From Jaapia argillacea MUCL 33604 (taxonomy: Eukaryota > Basidiomycota > Agaricomycetes > Jaapiales > Jaapiaceae), in the NCBI GenBank assembly GCA_000697665.1, contig KL197737.1, positions 270,051 through 334,050 of the forward strand: DNA of 64,000 bases, in the 5' to 3' direction. The position numbers and the translations under genes are program-made. Each line of letters opens with the position of its first letter. The first letter of the stretch is position 1. Under the pieces are notes generated by a model. It made no database searches, was not told the origin of the DNA, and saw nothing but the letters and a program-made list of their open reading frames with translations. Below are positions 35,988 to 49,700 of this stretch, piece by piece.

Positions 35988-38900
35988 CTACATACTGAGA
36001 GTTACGACCATTCCACCGCCAGTCACAAATTCTTTGACGACCTTGCCACCGTAGACAACCTGGACGGGTCGACTCAACGCGCCTGGATTGATAGCGAAAG
36101 AAACGCCAGTAAGGTTCCCGCTTTCCCAACTCATGTCAACGGAGATCCCTCCCCGCACCATTGCTCCCTTCAAGTGACCTGCGGACCAGGCCGCAGGAAG
36201 GGCAGGAAGGAGTGTGATGGTCAGGGGTGTGGACAACGAAGGGACGTCAGGTGCTTGGAGAAGGGCGTTCTGCATGCACGGGAGAGTGATGAATTGGAGT
36301 TACTCAGATTAATAAATGGGATCACGAACCATCACGGCCGCTGGGTATCCAAGGTTAGCATCAATCTGGAAGATGGCACTGGTATCTAGTGGGTCGTATA
36401 GACTGAATAGGTTTGCGCCAAAGTTCCTCTCGATAGCATACTATCAAAGTTGCATTGAGGAAAGGACGTTAAGGAGAAGACCGAAATCCACTCACAGTCA
36501 ATTGGTGATAGTAACTCTCAGCGTCACCAAATTGAGCCCATCCAGCCGCACGCCAAACTTTCTCCCATCCAGCGTCGCCATCAGGACCTGTGCCGTTTCC
36601 TCTATGCAACAAGCTAACCGTAGCGGCTTGTATGACGTCTTCGTGGGTGTAAGTGTAGTTTACTGGGTTGCCTTGGACGGTAGGGTCATATCCAGAGACT
36701 GCGTAACCAGGATACAGTCCGACCAGGTGTGAAAGATGACGGTGGGTGTCGTTTTGCTGATCCATGTCGAATTTCCACTCTAATATAAACAAGTTCAGCT
36801 CCTGGATGAAAGGTTACGGAGGTGGAATCGCACCTTGGAGTTGTCCCCAGTACCCGATATGGATTCCTTTATCCATCTGCGTCCTCTTCGCTTGAACCTC
36901 TGTCGTAACAACCCCATCACCTGAATTCAGCTCGATCCTCGACCAGAGTAGAGGGACACTTACCAGCGAGGAAACTGGTATCAGTATCGCCGGAAGCTTC
37001 AAATCCCTTTTCGACAGCATTAAAGAGTTGCCAGATTAACTCTTGTGCGTGTGCACACCCTTATCCAAGATGTCAATTATATCTCGACCATCCTATTCTG
37101 GGGGTGAGAAACTCACCAAAAGTGATTGGCAATTGTTCCGGCGAGTTACAGGGAGCTACTACGAGACTGGAGTCATTGAAATGGTTATCCGGGATCAACC
37201 TCTGCATGTGGAATTGAGCTACTGCCTGTAAGAACCACATCTAAGCATCAATAGCAGAAATAGCGTTGGGGAACGAACCTTGAGGAGAGGCCACCCTTGA
37301 GCCCTCCACCATTCCACATCGTTGGTGTAATCAAAATGATCGTATACATGGATCATCTGTAGAGTCGTTACAGTTGTCAAAACCACTTGGAAAGAGTATC
37401 GAGAACAAAAATATACGAACCATCCAGACGGCCGACTCTACATTGTAGATAAAGAGAGGGACGTTAATGAGCTGAGAGGATTGTAGAACAGTCGAGCAGC
37501 CGTACCAGGATAGTCGGCCCATTCAGCGCTACTGGATGGGTCGCCATATGCTTTCATTCCTGTGTGTCCGAAGACCTAAACCACGACGCATGAGGAGTCG
37601 CTCGTCATCCATCATCCATCATTCGGTATTTAGGAAGTGCTCACGTTCATCTACAAGTCAGAAGCCAAGTGTGTGGGGCATCACGGTTAGTATCCCACAG
37701 AAACCGAAAGGGCGGAAGGAACGGACCTCGTCGTGCGTCACCCATCCTTGCGAAATGTTGTAGAGAACCTCCGCGGTGTACGCTCCTCTTGGTGCCCACG
37801 TGTTCTACAAAATTTTTTTGTTTGAGTCTCAAGCCGTACCATAGAACAGTTGAGCCGGACTCCTCGCCAAGAAAAGAAGGGAGAGACAACAGATGTGCGA
37901 ATTGTATCATGACAGACACTCGTCACGTACCTCCATATAATCCCATAATGACTGGGTGAGGACGGTCGAATCGGAGAAGGTAGATTCTACCATCCAATAA
38001 TTCATTTGAAGGTTTATATTCGCATCTGCGACCCAAGCAATGTAAGAATCCCGGCCTAAGGAAGGATAAATGCTTGTATACTTACGATAGTCTAAAAGCA
38101 CAACGCGCCAACGAAAACCAAACATGGATGAGTGTTTGACGAAACAAAAATAAACAAAGGAAGACAGGACGAAGACATACCGGCACTCCAAGGATTCCCG
38201 CTTCCTTGAGCCCATACCCCCTGTAAGTTGGCCGGCAAAACTCCAAGCGCGGAACTAGCCAAGAGATACCTCCCATAATTAAACAAAAGCTGCTCGATGT
38301 ACGGATTGCCCACATCGGTTTGATAGGCAGCTATCAATTGATCAGTGGGTTGCGCAAATGAGGATGAAGAAGCAGGGGAGAGGGATAAGGAGAAGGGTGT
38401 CATGAGAGAGTTGTAAGCCGATACGTGTTGGGTGTAAGCTGATTCGTACGATTGAACGGAGGATGTGAGGGGAGGTAAAAGGGCGAGTAGGGAAGCGTGC
38501 GGATCCGGTCCTAGGAAAGAAAATCCGTGCGCGGCATCGCCAGCGTCGATATTGTATTCTGTTCCTCCAACCCACGTTATCCAACTCTCTGTCGCGCCTT
38601 GTACAGTCAATGTGGCATTCACACCAAAAGTTGTGTTTCCCTCGGGACCAGGAGGAGCCGAGGAGCAAGTGGTAACACCGTCACCTTGAGCTCTGAATAA
38701 CATTTCGTAGAGCATACCGGGGATAGCCACGTAGCCACGTACGAGGAGAGTGTGCGAGTCGAAGCATGTGATATTGGGTGGTGGGAGGCCTGTAGTGATG
38801 GTCATGGAGTCGTAGGCGTATGTAATGGTTGGGAGGGGGGAGGGGGAGGAAGACGAAAGATGTTGAGTGCACGATTGAGATGTGAACGAACAAAAGGATT

Positions 38901-39830
38901 CTCTGTAAGACCGAGGTCAATTTCGTTCAGCTTGTAAAGGCCCTAATGGAGCTGGCGAGATACAACGAACCGAAGATATGTCGTATTCGTGGTGGCGGAG
39001 GTGACAGTCCACTGAGTCCTGGCAACAGCTTCGTCCAAATCCAACCACCTGGCATAGTTGTACTCTATTTCTGCGCCGTCTGAGGTGGGTAAGAGGGTCG
39101 ACAGGAGGTAGCCTGCTGTCGAATACGAGCCTATACATGAAATGGAACAGCGTTATTAATATATTATTTGATCAAAATTGAGCGTCCGTTTTCACGCGAA
39201 ATCATTCGAAGGGAAAGAGAGTAAATACAAAGGGACCTACCATACGCTCCAGGATCTTGTTGCAGCTCTCCAATATCTGATATTGGTTCGAGGATTAGTC
39301 AGTTACGAGAGACTACGGGTGGGTGGATGAGATTACCGTGAATTGTCCCATTGGAGCTCTGGAATATTGCTTGTCGAGAGGCTTGGGTGTACTGGGCGAG
39401 ATACGATTGTTCAGAAGCAAGCTTGTTCCCTCCGTTATACGTCTTGAGAAGATGAAATCGCGTAAATACGTGGATAAATGCAATAATGTAGGAAAGGACG
39501 CGAACTTACGGGGTCGGCGAAGGGTCCACCAGACCACAAAGATTCTATGTTTAGCTGCGTCGTTTCTTGCACAGACCCACCAGCAAGCATGGCTAATGCA
39601 AAATCGTTAAGCTAGTCAGACTGTGAGTGAAAGATGGTAAACGTACCACCAAGATATCCATTGCCTATCGGTAAATACTCCCTGGACCAAAGTGATCCAG
39701 GAGTCGTATACCACAGCCCGTTTCCGGACGATGGAAAACCAGATGGAGGTGCGAGTGCGTAGCTCGGCTGCTGAGCACACAACACGCTCAAAACGCCCAG
39801 AAGAGGCGCCGAAAAGCGAAAGAAAGCCAT
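35988..39830 (-). CDS. Glycoside hydrolase family 95 (alpha-L-fucosidase type), secreted
   Basis: GH95 enzymes remove alpha-1,2-linked L-fucose (some L-galactose) from polysaccharides such as xyloglucan by inversion. The start at 39830 gives a signal peptide (MAFFRFSAPLLGVLSVLCAQ), and the mature protein begins with the family's entry sequence (WYTTPGSLWSREYLPIGNGY). Further blocks are LNIESLWSGGPFADP, LPANLQGVWAQGSGNPW, DANINLQMNYWMVE, APRGAYTAEVLYNISQGW, SSLVVAPCNSPEQLPITFG (active-site N and E region), HRHLSHLVGLYPGYAV, ERNFGANLFSLYDP and FQIDANLGYPAAVMNALLQA. The beta-rich C-terminus ends VVKEFVTGGGMVVTLSM. More than ten introns are present. A start at 39896 in the same frame is possible but would place residues before the signal peptide. 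A role in plant cell-wall decay fits the CDH gene in the same window. Confidence 0.9.
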
Positions 39831-40345
39831 GGAACCGTCAAAGCACCAGCGAGCATCGTTCCACGAGGCTAGGTATAAGTACCAGCAAGCAGCCAAGAAA
39901 AAACTCCCAGCGAAGAAGAAGAAGCGGGTGTCGCGCCGGCATTGTCTGATGGAAAGGCGACAGACATTGCGGGACCCGGTGTAGCTTGGAGGGGGAGGAA
40001 TGTTGGCGGACCGTTTGTTTCAATGAGAAGAGTGAAGGCGGTGATGGTCGTCGGGGAAAGAGAGACAGGGGAAATTGGAACACAGACGAAGCCAGACCTT
40101 TAGATTCCGATTGGGTGTCTGATAGGAGGTGGGAACAAGGAGGTAGTCATAGGATTGTGACTGAAATAGTACGCGTATCACGTGAGAAATGTCACAGACG
40201 AGGGCGGCCCGCTGGAAAATATGGGCACGCGTTCGAAGGCTAACTTTTTCACAACGACCGCAAGGTCAAGCTCGAAGACCAGACCCAACCTATTCGATAC
40301 AAGTTGATACACATTAATGTTCTAATACACATCCCACACCCAGGA
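39831..40345. other. Intergenic region between GH95 and DUF6533-like genes
   Basis: This holds the GH95 promoter and the 3' flank of the next minus-strand gene. The GH95-proximal part reads CT-rich on the minus strand. No gene is seen. Confidence 0.4.
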
Positions 40346-42149
40346 TCAAGGCACACGAACCTCCACCAGCTCGTACTCCTCATGGACGCTCCCAGGACTC
40401 TCCACGCGCGGTCTCTCCTCGGTTTCATGGGGGGAGATCCGAGTTCGAAAGTCCTCCCGTTGTTGTTCGAGACTCAACTCCCTCAATCGAATGTCTATGT
40501 GTTCTGTGTCCATCATTTCATCTCGACGGTCGTATGCATCTCGGAGGTTGAGGATTAGCCGGCAACCCATGGTACATGTCCATGTGATGCTGAAGCTCCC
40601 AATTATTTCAATCCACATGGGCTACCAAATGATAGAATCAACATTTCACCCCAGTTGGATGTATGTGAGAGTGAACACGCACCGGAAGCGTAAACACCGC
40701 TGCGTTCTGAGCATACCCCTGGAAAATTCTTGGAAAAAAAGTATCAACAAAACGGACCCTGACAATTGGAAGAATAAGAGGAAACTGACAAGAAAAAATA
40801 TAAGATGTTATCTCGTAATAAGACATCAATCAAAGACTGCTGCCTCCACCTATCTCTCCTCTTCAAGAATCTCCCGATGGCCTGGTACAGAGCCAGAACA
40901 AAAAGAAGACATTCGAACATCATGATCGCCAGCCAGAAGCCATAGGTGAAAGTCGGGATCTTGGTCACAGTGCAGAGTTGTATACCAGGGACCGGACTGG
41001 CGGTGGCTGTTTGGCAGAATTTAATGTAAGATACGATCGTGGTGAAGAGATCGAGGTACCTTCAAGCCCCACTGACTCAAAGGTCACAAGGGTCACCATA
41101 GCCGCTATTTCGATTACGAAACCGGTGACTATCAGGGACCCGATGTATCGACTCCGGCGATACATGGCGTACACTCTTAGTTGAACAATAACTAAAGAGA
41201 TAGGTTAGAAGTCGGACCGGTAAACTCAAGATAGGGGCATACTTTGCACTATCCATACGGCCAGACAATTCGCCCAGGCTTGGGTTATGAACATAACTCT
41301 GCCTGCAATGGTTGCGAGAATGTAAACAGGGGTTCCATTGATTAGACGAAGACTTACAACTGCAGAGACACAGGGTGTAGAGGAGGAATAGTTAGGATGA
41401 ATACAATGGTGTTGGATACAGAGCTACCTACAACTTTGTTTTTTGATCAATTTCGTGACGAAAGAAAGCTCAACGAGGGAATGCACCTTATTTGACGAGG
41501 TATCGCTCAGAAGAACTGTGGCATATATCAGCTCCGCTATCGAGTACCCAAAATTTGATGTAACGAACTCAAATGTATGGCACTGAATAGGCGAAATTGG
41601 TCAATAGGGCCCTCGGCTACGGACAGTGGGAAGCGGAGGACTGACATGACGGAACCATTGCCATAATATCGCGACTGTAGGCTGGTGTAAGATAAACTCC
41701 TGTCCAAAGTCAAAGGGTGGAACGCACTAGGAGGAATAGAATCTTCGATGTTGACCATGGTTTTTTCTATATGAAACACGATGTTACGAAAGGTCTTACG
41801 CCATATAGAGACCGAGCACCCACCCAGACTTGTTCAAGCTAAATCCCCTGAGTGAACGATAGCGGCGATGATAAGGGGCGACGACCTACCTCTTGGTCGA
41901 ATGTGATGACTATGACCGTCCCCAGTTAGCTTGGATCCGTCCTCGATCCCCTGAGGCAACGGTGGGCCACTCACTACAATCGTAAATGGCCAATGCAGTT
42001 GCAGCCACTGCAACGATAGACGGTTCGTCTCAGCAAGCAGCTACCACACATTGTCCGAACCGACACTGAAGAGACGAGGGAAACGTACGTTGACAATACC
42101 TCGTGATCCTAATGCCTTCGACGGTGTTCCACAAGTCCAAGGTAGACAT
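40346..42149 (-). CDS. DUF6533-like multi-spanning membrane protein
   Basis: This belongs to the large basidiomycete set of putative seven-helix proteins with a DUF6533 N-terminus; function is unknown. The start at 42149 gives MSTLDLWNTVEGIRITRYCQ. Short exons then encode LAATALAIYDC and IITFDQE, matching the family pattern of a hydrophobic stretch, a Tyr-Asp pair and a Thr-Phe-x-x-Glu motif. Later exons carry further membrane segments: FVTSNFGYSIAELIYATVL, TIVFILTIPPLHPVS, RVMFITQAWANCLAVWIVQS, VYAMYRRSRYIGSLIVTGF and TYGFWLAIMMFECLLFVLAL. The last exon has one more helix (MWIEIIGSFSITWTCTMG) and a charged cytosolic tail ending YELVEVRVP. At least nine introns are present, several exons are very short, and splice sites in the middle are approximate. 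Confidence 0.72.
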
Positions 42150-42640
42150 GCATGCACACCAAGAGCAAGACTTCCGGAGAGCAAGCAACAGATCCGCAAT
42201 TCTACCAAGAGCGAATCCGACCAGAACCAACACGAAGCGGCAAGAAGAACCAGAATTCGAGAGAACCACCCACGACTCCCATTATGATTTATGAGTTTCC
42301 TCATTGACCAGGGTCTGGCGCCAACCGGCATGTAAGTCGGGTTAATTACGTTCTGGGTTCGCTGTCAGACAAGCTATGGTGGTTAGGGAGGGCGAGGTCT
42401 CAGGCTCGTCAGCCGAAACTGTCAAGCGCTCGTCGGAGATGCTTGTGCTTCATTGGGATCAATGGCAATACTCGTAAGCGATGGTTCTTGACGGGAGTGG
42501 GTCGGCAACGTAATGGTGAACTGAACTCCCGCTCCGTGCACAAAACAAATGAGATCGGGGCAAGTTGAATGGAGTAAAGATGAAGTGATTGGATTGCGGC
42601 CCCTCCAAAAGTTAGCTGCAATTTTCCAAGCATATCCCGA
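42150..42640. other. Intergenic region upstream of the DUF6533-like gene
   Basis: This should hold the promoter of the minus-strand membrane protein gene. Minus-strand open frames here have no support beyond openness. Confidence 0.35.
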
Positions 42641-42711
42641 GCATTAATGGGGTAGTGGTAACCTGGGTCGTTGCCATCGACCCGCCGGGGGTTTGATTCC
42701 CTCTTAATGCA
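42641..42711 (+). tRNA. tRNA-Gly (GCC), copy 1 with altered T loop
   Basis: A 71-nt cloverleaf with perfect acceptor pairing GCATTAA/TTAATGC. The anticodon stem GGTCG/CGACC encloses loop TTGCCAT, giving anticodon GCC. The T loop reads TTTGATT instead of the usual TTCGATT. That changes the near-invariant C56 and weakens the B box of the internal polymerase III promoter. A run of T residues is not close downstream. It is otherwise identical to the copy at 53463, so this copy may be less active or starting to decay. Confidence 0.82.
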
Positions 42712-42932
42712 TTCATTATCATATTGAATAAATGTTTTTCTTAGTGCAAGTTTTCGTCAACAGTCCGACTCGACAGGGACGCAATCCATTTCTCTTCGAT
42801 ATACAGTATTCCCAGTACTTTGTACACACCAGCTCAATCCTGTTTGAAGGGTTATCTATGGGATGTCGACGGAGGTTGCACAGAAGTCAGACCTAGCCAT
42901 AAGCTTGGAGGTGGCACAGGCCCCGTCAGTTT

Positions 42933-43093
42933 GTCACGTTCTTTTTACTTTTGATCACTTGACCCGTAGAACATTCGTTAGTATTCTGACCAGTAGCGTT
43001 AAGATCTCAGTATGACGCCTTATTGCACCATCGGACTATTCTTAGCTAGCCATGTAGTATATAAGCTTGTACCATCTTAATGCAAACCCCAGT
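42933..43093 (+). repeat. 5' LTR of the chromovirus (visible part)
   Basis: 161 bases beginning TGTCAC match the start of the 3' LTR with one difference. They include a TATATAAG box near 43058. The rest of this LTR lies in the assembly gap; from the 3' copy it should end near 43363. Confidence 0.9.
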
Positions 43094-43710
43094 NNNNNNN
43101 NNNNNNNNNNNNNNNNNNNNNNNNNNNNNNNNNNNNNNNNNNNNNNNNNNNNNNNNNNNNNNNNNNNNNNNNNNNNNNNNNNNNNNNNNNNNNNNNNNNN
43201 NNNNNNNNNNNNNNNNNNNNNNNNNNNNNNNNNNNNNNNNNNNNNNNNNNNNNNNNNNNNNNNNNNNNNNNNNNNNNNNNNNNNNNNNNNNNNNNNNNNN
43301 NNNNNNNNNNNNNNNNNNNNNNNNNNNNNNNNNNNNNNNNNNNNNNNNNNNNNNNNNNNNNNNNNNNNNNNNNNNNNNNNNNNNNNNNNNNNNNNNNNNN
43401 NNNNNNNNNNNNNNNNNNNNNNNNNNNNNNNNNNNNNNNNNNNNNNNNNNNNNNNNNNNNNNNNNNNNNNNNNNNNNNNNNNNNNNNNNNNNNNNNNNNN
43501 NNNNNNNNNNNNNNNNNNNNNNNNNNNNNNNNNNNNNNNNNNNNNNNNNNNNNNNNNNNNNNNNNNNNNNNNNNNNNNNNNNNNNNNNNNNNNNNNNNNN
43601 NNNNNNNNNNNNNNNNNNNNNNNNNNNNNNNNNNNNNNNNNNNNNNNNNNNNNNNNNNNNNNNNNNNNNNNNNNNNNNNNNNNNNNNNNNNNNNNNNNNN
43701 NNNNNNNNNN
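43094..43710. other. Assembly gap, 617 Ns
   Basis: The gap starts inside the 5' LTR and ends in the element's leader. Such a gap is expected where an assembler cannot separate two nearly identical LTRs. The primer-binding site is hidden in it. Confidence 0.99.
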
Positions 43711-46700
43711 CCAACCGCCCTTGTTGCTCGCATACGGCAGCGCAGGAGTATCCGACGTCGACACCGACCTATACCGCGTCAAGACGCTCGAGACTAGTTT
43801 CGACATCCGACATATGACCATCAAAATCTACACCAGCAAATACCGTTGCAGTTACCTTCGCGACCCAGCCTATTCATACGCCGACGCTGTCCGTGGGCTT
43901 CGACTTCGACACGCCTTTGAACACTGGTCGTTCTGCCAGAACTATTCCTGCAGGTACCACACCAGTCCTTGAAACCTTACCGCATGGAAAAGTCCCCCCT
44001 AGAATACATAAGCCGTTCTTCTGATTACTCCCACTTGCACACTCTCGGGTATCCCCGGTTTGTGTTGATCATCTTCGCTGGTGATCAGGTCCGGAATAAG
44101 CTTGTGTTTGAATAGCGGGCCGTCATACCCCTATCGCACTCGCAGGACTTCAAGCGAGTACAGTTGAAAGGTTTCCCACACATCGTCGTCTACGTAATTA
44201 CATAAATAGAAAAACACCATAAGGCCGCAGTATAGAAGTCACGGTGCTAGTAGAGTGTTGACTAGACCCTGACACTGCGAAGAAGCGAATGCTTGCAACA
44301 CCCACGTAAAAGTAGATTCTTCCGGAACTTGTCTAGTGGCATAAGTCCGTTCCGACACTTGCGGCAGACCCTAGGGATTTTCCCAGAATTTACTCAGCCC
44401 GAACCCCGAATTTCACATACCCTCGTTCACACGAGAACCCACCCCGTTTCATATGCCACCCCGAGATAGCGATCTCGTTATCAATTTCATTTGCCGCATC
44501 CTTCTCATCTGCCTCACCGGCATCCACCTCGGCATCGCTATCTGCTCTCACGTTCGTGGAACCCTCATCCACGTTCATAACCAATTACTCCAATTGGTTA
44601 TCACTACCACACGCGCTACATATAGACCAATTGCCGTTCCGGCCGTTCACTTCCAGTTCGACGAAAACGGTTACGTCAGCAGCTTCCTCGGAGACCTATA
44701 TAACGAGGAAGATTTCGAACGTCCTTAGAACACAGCACCCACTCCACCACCACCAGCAGCACCTTCAGTCGGAACACCCGACTTCGCCACCACACCACCT
44801 CGTTCACCATCACCTCCTAGTTCTCGCGAACAGGAGTTTCTTCGTCGCCTTACCGAACTCCGCCAACATCGACCAGAGCTCGACCCTCTCGACGTACTCC
44901 GTCATCGCCTAAACGCACTCAACGCCACCCTCGACTATCCAGACACTCGTGGTAATACTCCCGATTACGAGAACTACGAGACTGCTGAACCTTCCGAGTA
45001 GATGCCCATTGACGCCAGGCGCTTCGCCCCAGTCCAGTTCAACGAACATCTCATCTTTTGGGTTGTTTGTTTACTAGAAGCGCTTCACACCATCATCAAC
45101 GTCCTTGGAGAGGTCCGTCCATACCTCACCAATGACGAACTACTCCGCATCGAAGGACCAGTAGAGGACATACGTAATATTCGAGAGGCGTTAGTAGAGG
45201 CGATCAATAGAGGAGAGTGGAGACGAGAAGTAGCCGAGCACGCACTAGAGAGACAGTATAATCACTTCGGAGACGAAGACCCCCTTTTTGCACCCGACGA
45301 AGACATCGAGGGAAACCCCCTCCTCGACGTCCTTATCCCCATCCCCCAATCACCACGCTTCGAGGAAGTAGTACCCGAGGTGATAGATTTGACAGAGGAC
45401 GATGACACGGTCGTAAAAGGAAGTGGAACTAACGGAGACCCATTTGTACTCTTGTGATTAATTGGCGAAAGTAGTTCAAATTACAAAAAACATTCAGAAC
45501 CGCCACATTGAATCCAGATACAGATCTCCCTTGCTACGGGCTCTACCACATAGTCGGTCTAGAAGACAACTTAGACCGTACGTGGAATTTCGTAACAGGA
45601 GCAGAAGAGAATATCTGCGCCACATCTCCTTGTCCAAATAGATACGTCAGCACAGGGGAAAGCGACGACGAACCAAACGAGGAAGCAGAAAGAGCCGTCA
45701 CACCCTTCGCCCAATTCATAGGGGCTAGAGCAGGACATCGTCGAGCACCATCTGTTGACTTAGATTCGTCACCGGAAGTCCCTACAGCGATACCACCAAG
45801 GGAGCTTTCACCTGTCACACCTCCTACGCCCACACGGATCCCATTACCCCAGACACCTTTAATCACCCCTCTTTCCGCCCTAACATCCCTTCGTACACCA
45901 ACCACCCAATTACCACCCATCATGGCCGCCGTACAAATGACCGATGCCCAATTTAACCAACTCCTCGACACCTTACGAGGTTCCAATGCGAAAGTGGAGA
46001 AAATTGCGGCACCCAGACATTATGACGGGGATAAAAAGGAATACGACGATTGGCGCGATAACGTCACCGCCTACATCGACGCAAACACCAGGGCATACGG
46101 AACCGACAAAGCCAAATTCCTATATGTTACCTCCTTGCTCTGTGGAGAAGCGTCGACATGGAGGAAACACATTCGAACCCAGTGGACACAACATGAAGGA
46201 CTTCTAGCGGCAGAAAAGGCCAAAACACCGCCTGATGCCAATGAAGTCGCTCATCTCGAACAAGTCCTAACATGGGACCGATTCCTTGGAGTCCTCGACG
46301 AACGATTTGGAGAAGTCAACTGAGAAGAGAAGGCCCGTATTCGAATGCTGGAGACCAAACAAGGCAATCGAACCGCCGACGAATATCTCACTGATTATAA
46401 CCGCTTTGTCCTAGAAGCCAAACTCGCACTCCCAGATGTGTTTCACATTGACAACTTCAAAAGGAACGTGAATGTCAAAATCATCAAGAAGATAGAGACA
46501 GGAATCACGAAACCGCCAACCAATTTCGTGGATTACGGTGCATGGATAATTCGGATTGACGAAGCTACGCGACAGTTCAACGCGCAGCACCGTCAAAACC
46601 AACTCTCGGCCCAAGCGCGTCCTTTCGTCCCTCGCCCTCAGACAGTATTCGTACAACGCGGACAACCTCCTCGACAATTCACCCCGCAATATCGTCCACC

Positions 46701-49700
46701 ATCTGGACCCCCACCATCACAATCTGGATCCGGCCAGAATACGCAAAACCGGAGAACCGGCACGGGCATAACGTTCGGAGGCAGTGGCCAGCCAATGGAC
46801 TTAAGTCGCGCACGTGCCTCGGCAGTTTGCTATAACTGTCAACAGAAAGGCCACTTTGCACGGGATTGTCCACAACCCAAACGCCCCATCGTGGAACGTT
46901 CGCGGGAGATGTTCGTGCAGTATACCCCAGAAGAACTTGCAGAGATCCGCAACCTTCTGGATGCACTAAACCAAAAAACAAGTGTTGAAGAAATGGACTA
47001 CGAAAACGCACAAAGACAGGAACAGACGGACCAAGTAGCTGCAGAGTATGTAGATGAAGAGGACGATCCAAATTCCCTCCCGGACGATCCTTCTGTGATT
47101 CCCCAGTCTTTTTACCCCAGTCGATAGTTAACGATGCCGATTATCGACGAAACATTGTTTCTTCAGGTTCTAGATACTCACCGTTAAATTATGATAACGC
47201 ATTCAATACGGACTGTACCATAGAAGTAGATACGAGTACCACGGTGAATCTAATCCCTGACTCTCCCACAGGTATCGGACTTGATAAAACCTCATTAAAA
47301 CAACTACGCACCCAAACTGCTGAACAGTTTTGGTCTTCTATGAAAGAGCGTAACCAAAAAGATCAACTCGCTATGCTTCGTAGATGGACCCCCAGGGCCA
47401 GGTGCTCTGAAGTCGCATCACCGCAGATCATTCGGGAATTGATGTCTTCATCTGATCCTGTGGAAGTAATAGCCGAGTTGCGGGAACCTCGCAAATATTG
47501 TTGGATTCGTAAAACCACCAAGAATCGGGGATTCGAATTGGACGTTGACGTACGAATCAAAAACCTTCAGACTCAGGAAGTCTATTCTGAGAAGGCCCTG
47601 ATTGACTCAGGCTGTACCTTCTCGGCAATCGACGCCAAGTACGTCGACAAACTCGGTCTGGATACCATCGAATTTGCCAGGCCTGCGGCCGTTTATAATA
47701 CCGACGGCACACGTAATTCAACTTCCATTACTCGCTACTGCCAAGTCGAGTTGGAAATGTTTGGACACACAGAATCGATTTCTCTGTGTGTGACGACACT
47801 AGCACGTCACAACATCTTTATCGGATATGATTGGCTCACCAAGCATAATCCGGATATCAACTGGATTGATAACACTCTCGTTTTTAACTGCTGTCCTTCG
47901 GCTTGTGGGATGGTTCCGGCTGTTCTTCGTCGAGCGGATGTTGGGCACAGTCTGGGACTTGATTTAGTTGATTTCCCTGACGACGACGGTGGTGATCTGG
48001 AATCTCACCTTAAGAGGGGAGATAGAGTCTTTGTTACTCACTTTCGACCCAATTTTGCACGAGCCACTGGCACATTGTCAACCCAGTTGGCTATTGACGC
48101 AGAAGCAAAACGTGAAAAGAAGCACTGGAAAGAGATTGTATCTCCGCAATTTCACGACTTCGTGGACGTCTTCACTAAGGAGGATTTCGAAAATACCCCT
48201 GACTCGCGGATCTGGGATCATGCCATAGAGCTCAAGGCAGGGTCAAAGCCCACGGACTGCAAATTATACCCACTATCGCCAAGCGAACAAAAGGAACTTG
48301 ACGAGTTCCTGGAGGAGAACCTGAAAACTGGACGTATCAGACCCTCAAAATCGCCTATGGCTTCACCTTTCTTCTTTGTCAAGAAGAAGGATGGACAGTT
48401 AAGACCGGTACAGGATTACTGAAAACTTAACGAGATGACGATCAAGAATCGCTATCCACAGAACAAATCGAGGATTGTTCGAACCTCTGGTTATGTTTTT
48501 TGGCTTAACCAACTCCCCTGCCACGTTTCAGACTATGATGAACGAAATTTTTCGCGAATTAATCAACGAAGGACACGTCATCATCTATATGGATGACATA
48601 TTAATATTCACCAAAACCCTGGAGGAGAATCGCCGAATCACTAGACAGGTTCTAGAGATTCTTCGGCAACATAAATTATACCTTAAACCGGAAAAATGCG
48701 AATTCGAGAAGGAAACCGTGGAATACCTGGGACACATTATATCCGCAGGACAGATCTCTCTTGACCCAGTCAAGGTTCAGGGAGTACTAGGATGGCCTTT
48801 GCCGAAGTCCAAACGAGATGTCCAATCCTTCCTCGGATTTTGCAACTTCTATCAATGTTTCATCAAGGGGTTTAGTGAGATCGCACGACCCTTGAATGAT
48901 CTCACTGGTAAAACCAATTTCCGCTGGACGGACAGTCAATAACAAGCTTTTGAAAAGCTCAAATCAGCGATCACCTCTACGCCCGTCCTTCATCATCCGA
49001 CTAACACCGACAAGTATTGTGTAGAAACAGATGCTTCCAACTATGCCGTAGGAGCCGTGCTCTCACAGCATCAAGAAGGAAAATGGGTTCCGATCGCTTT
49101 CATGTCCAAGTCCATGAACGATGCCAAACGAAATTACGAAATTTATGACAAAGAAATGCTCGCGATAATGAAAGCTCTCAGGGAATGGCGACACTATCTT
49201 CTCGGCGCAGAACAAGAATTTGAAGTTCTCACCGATCATCAAAACCTCACGTATTTCCGATCTCCGCAAAAACTCAACCAAAGACAAGCACGTTGGTATA
49301 CGGAGTTAGCCGAATATCATTTTACTCTTCAACACAAAGCCGGCAAGGAAAACACTAAAGCCGATTTGCTGTCCCGTCGTATCGATCACGACGACGGAAG
49401 AGAGGATGACAATAAGGACATCACCATGCTAAAGCCACATTGGTTCCAACATTGGATGAGATCGAACGAGATCATATTCGAAGGAAGCGACACCGCCATC
49501 CTGGGAATGATAAAACACGCCAGGAGGAAAACAGATAAATCGGTGGAGATTGCTCTTCAAACAAAGAAGCCAGGCTTCGAGGAGTATGACGGAGTAATAG
49601 AATGGAAAGATAAAATTTATGTACCGAAAGACCCGACAATTCGTGAAGAAATCATTCGACATCATCACAACGTACCCGAAGCAGGACATCCTGGCGCCGC

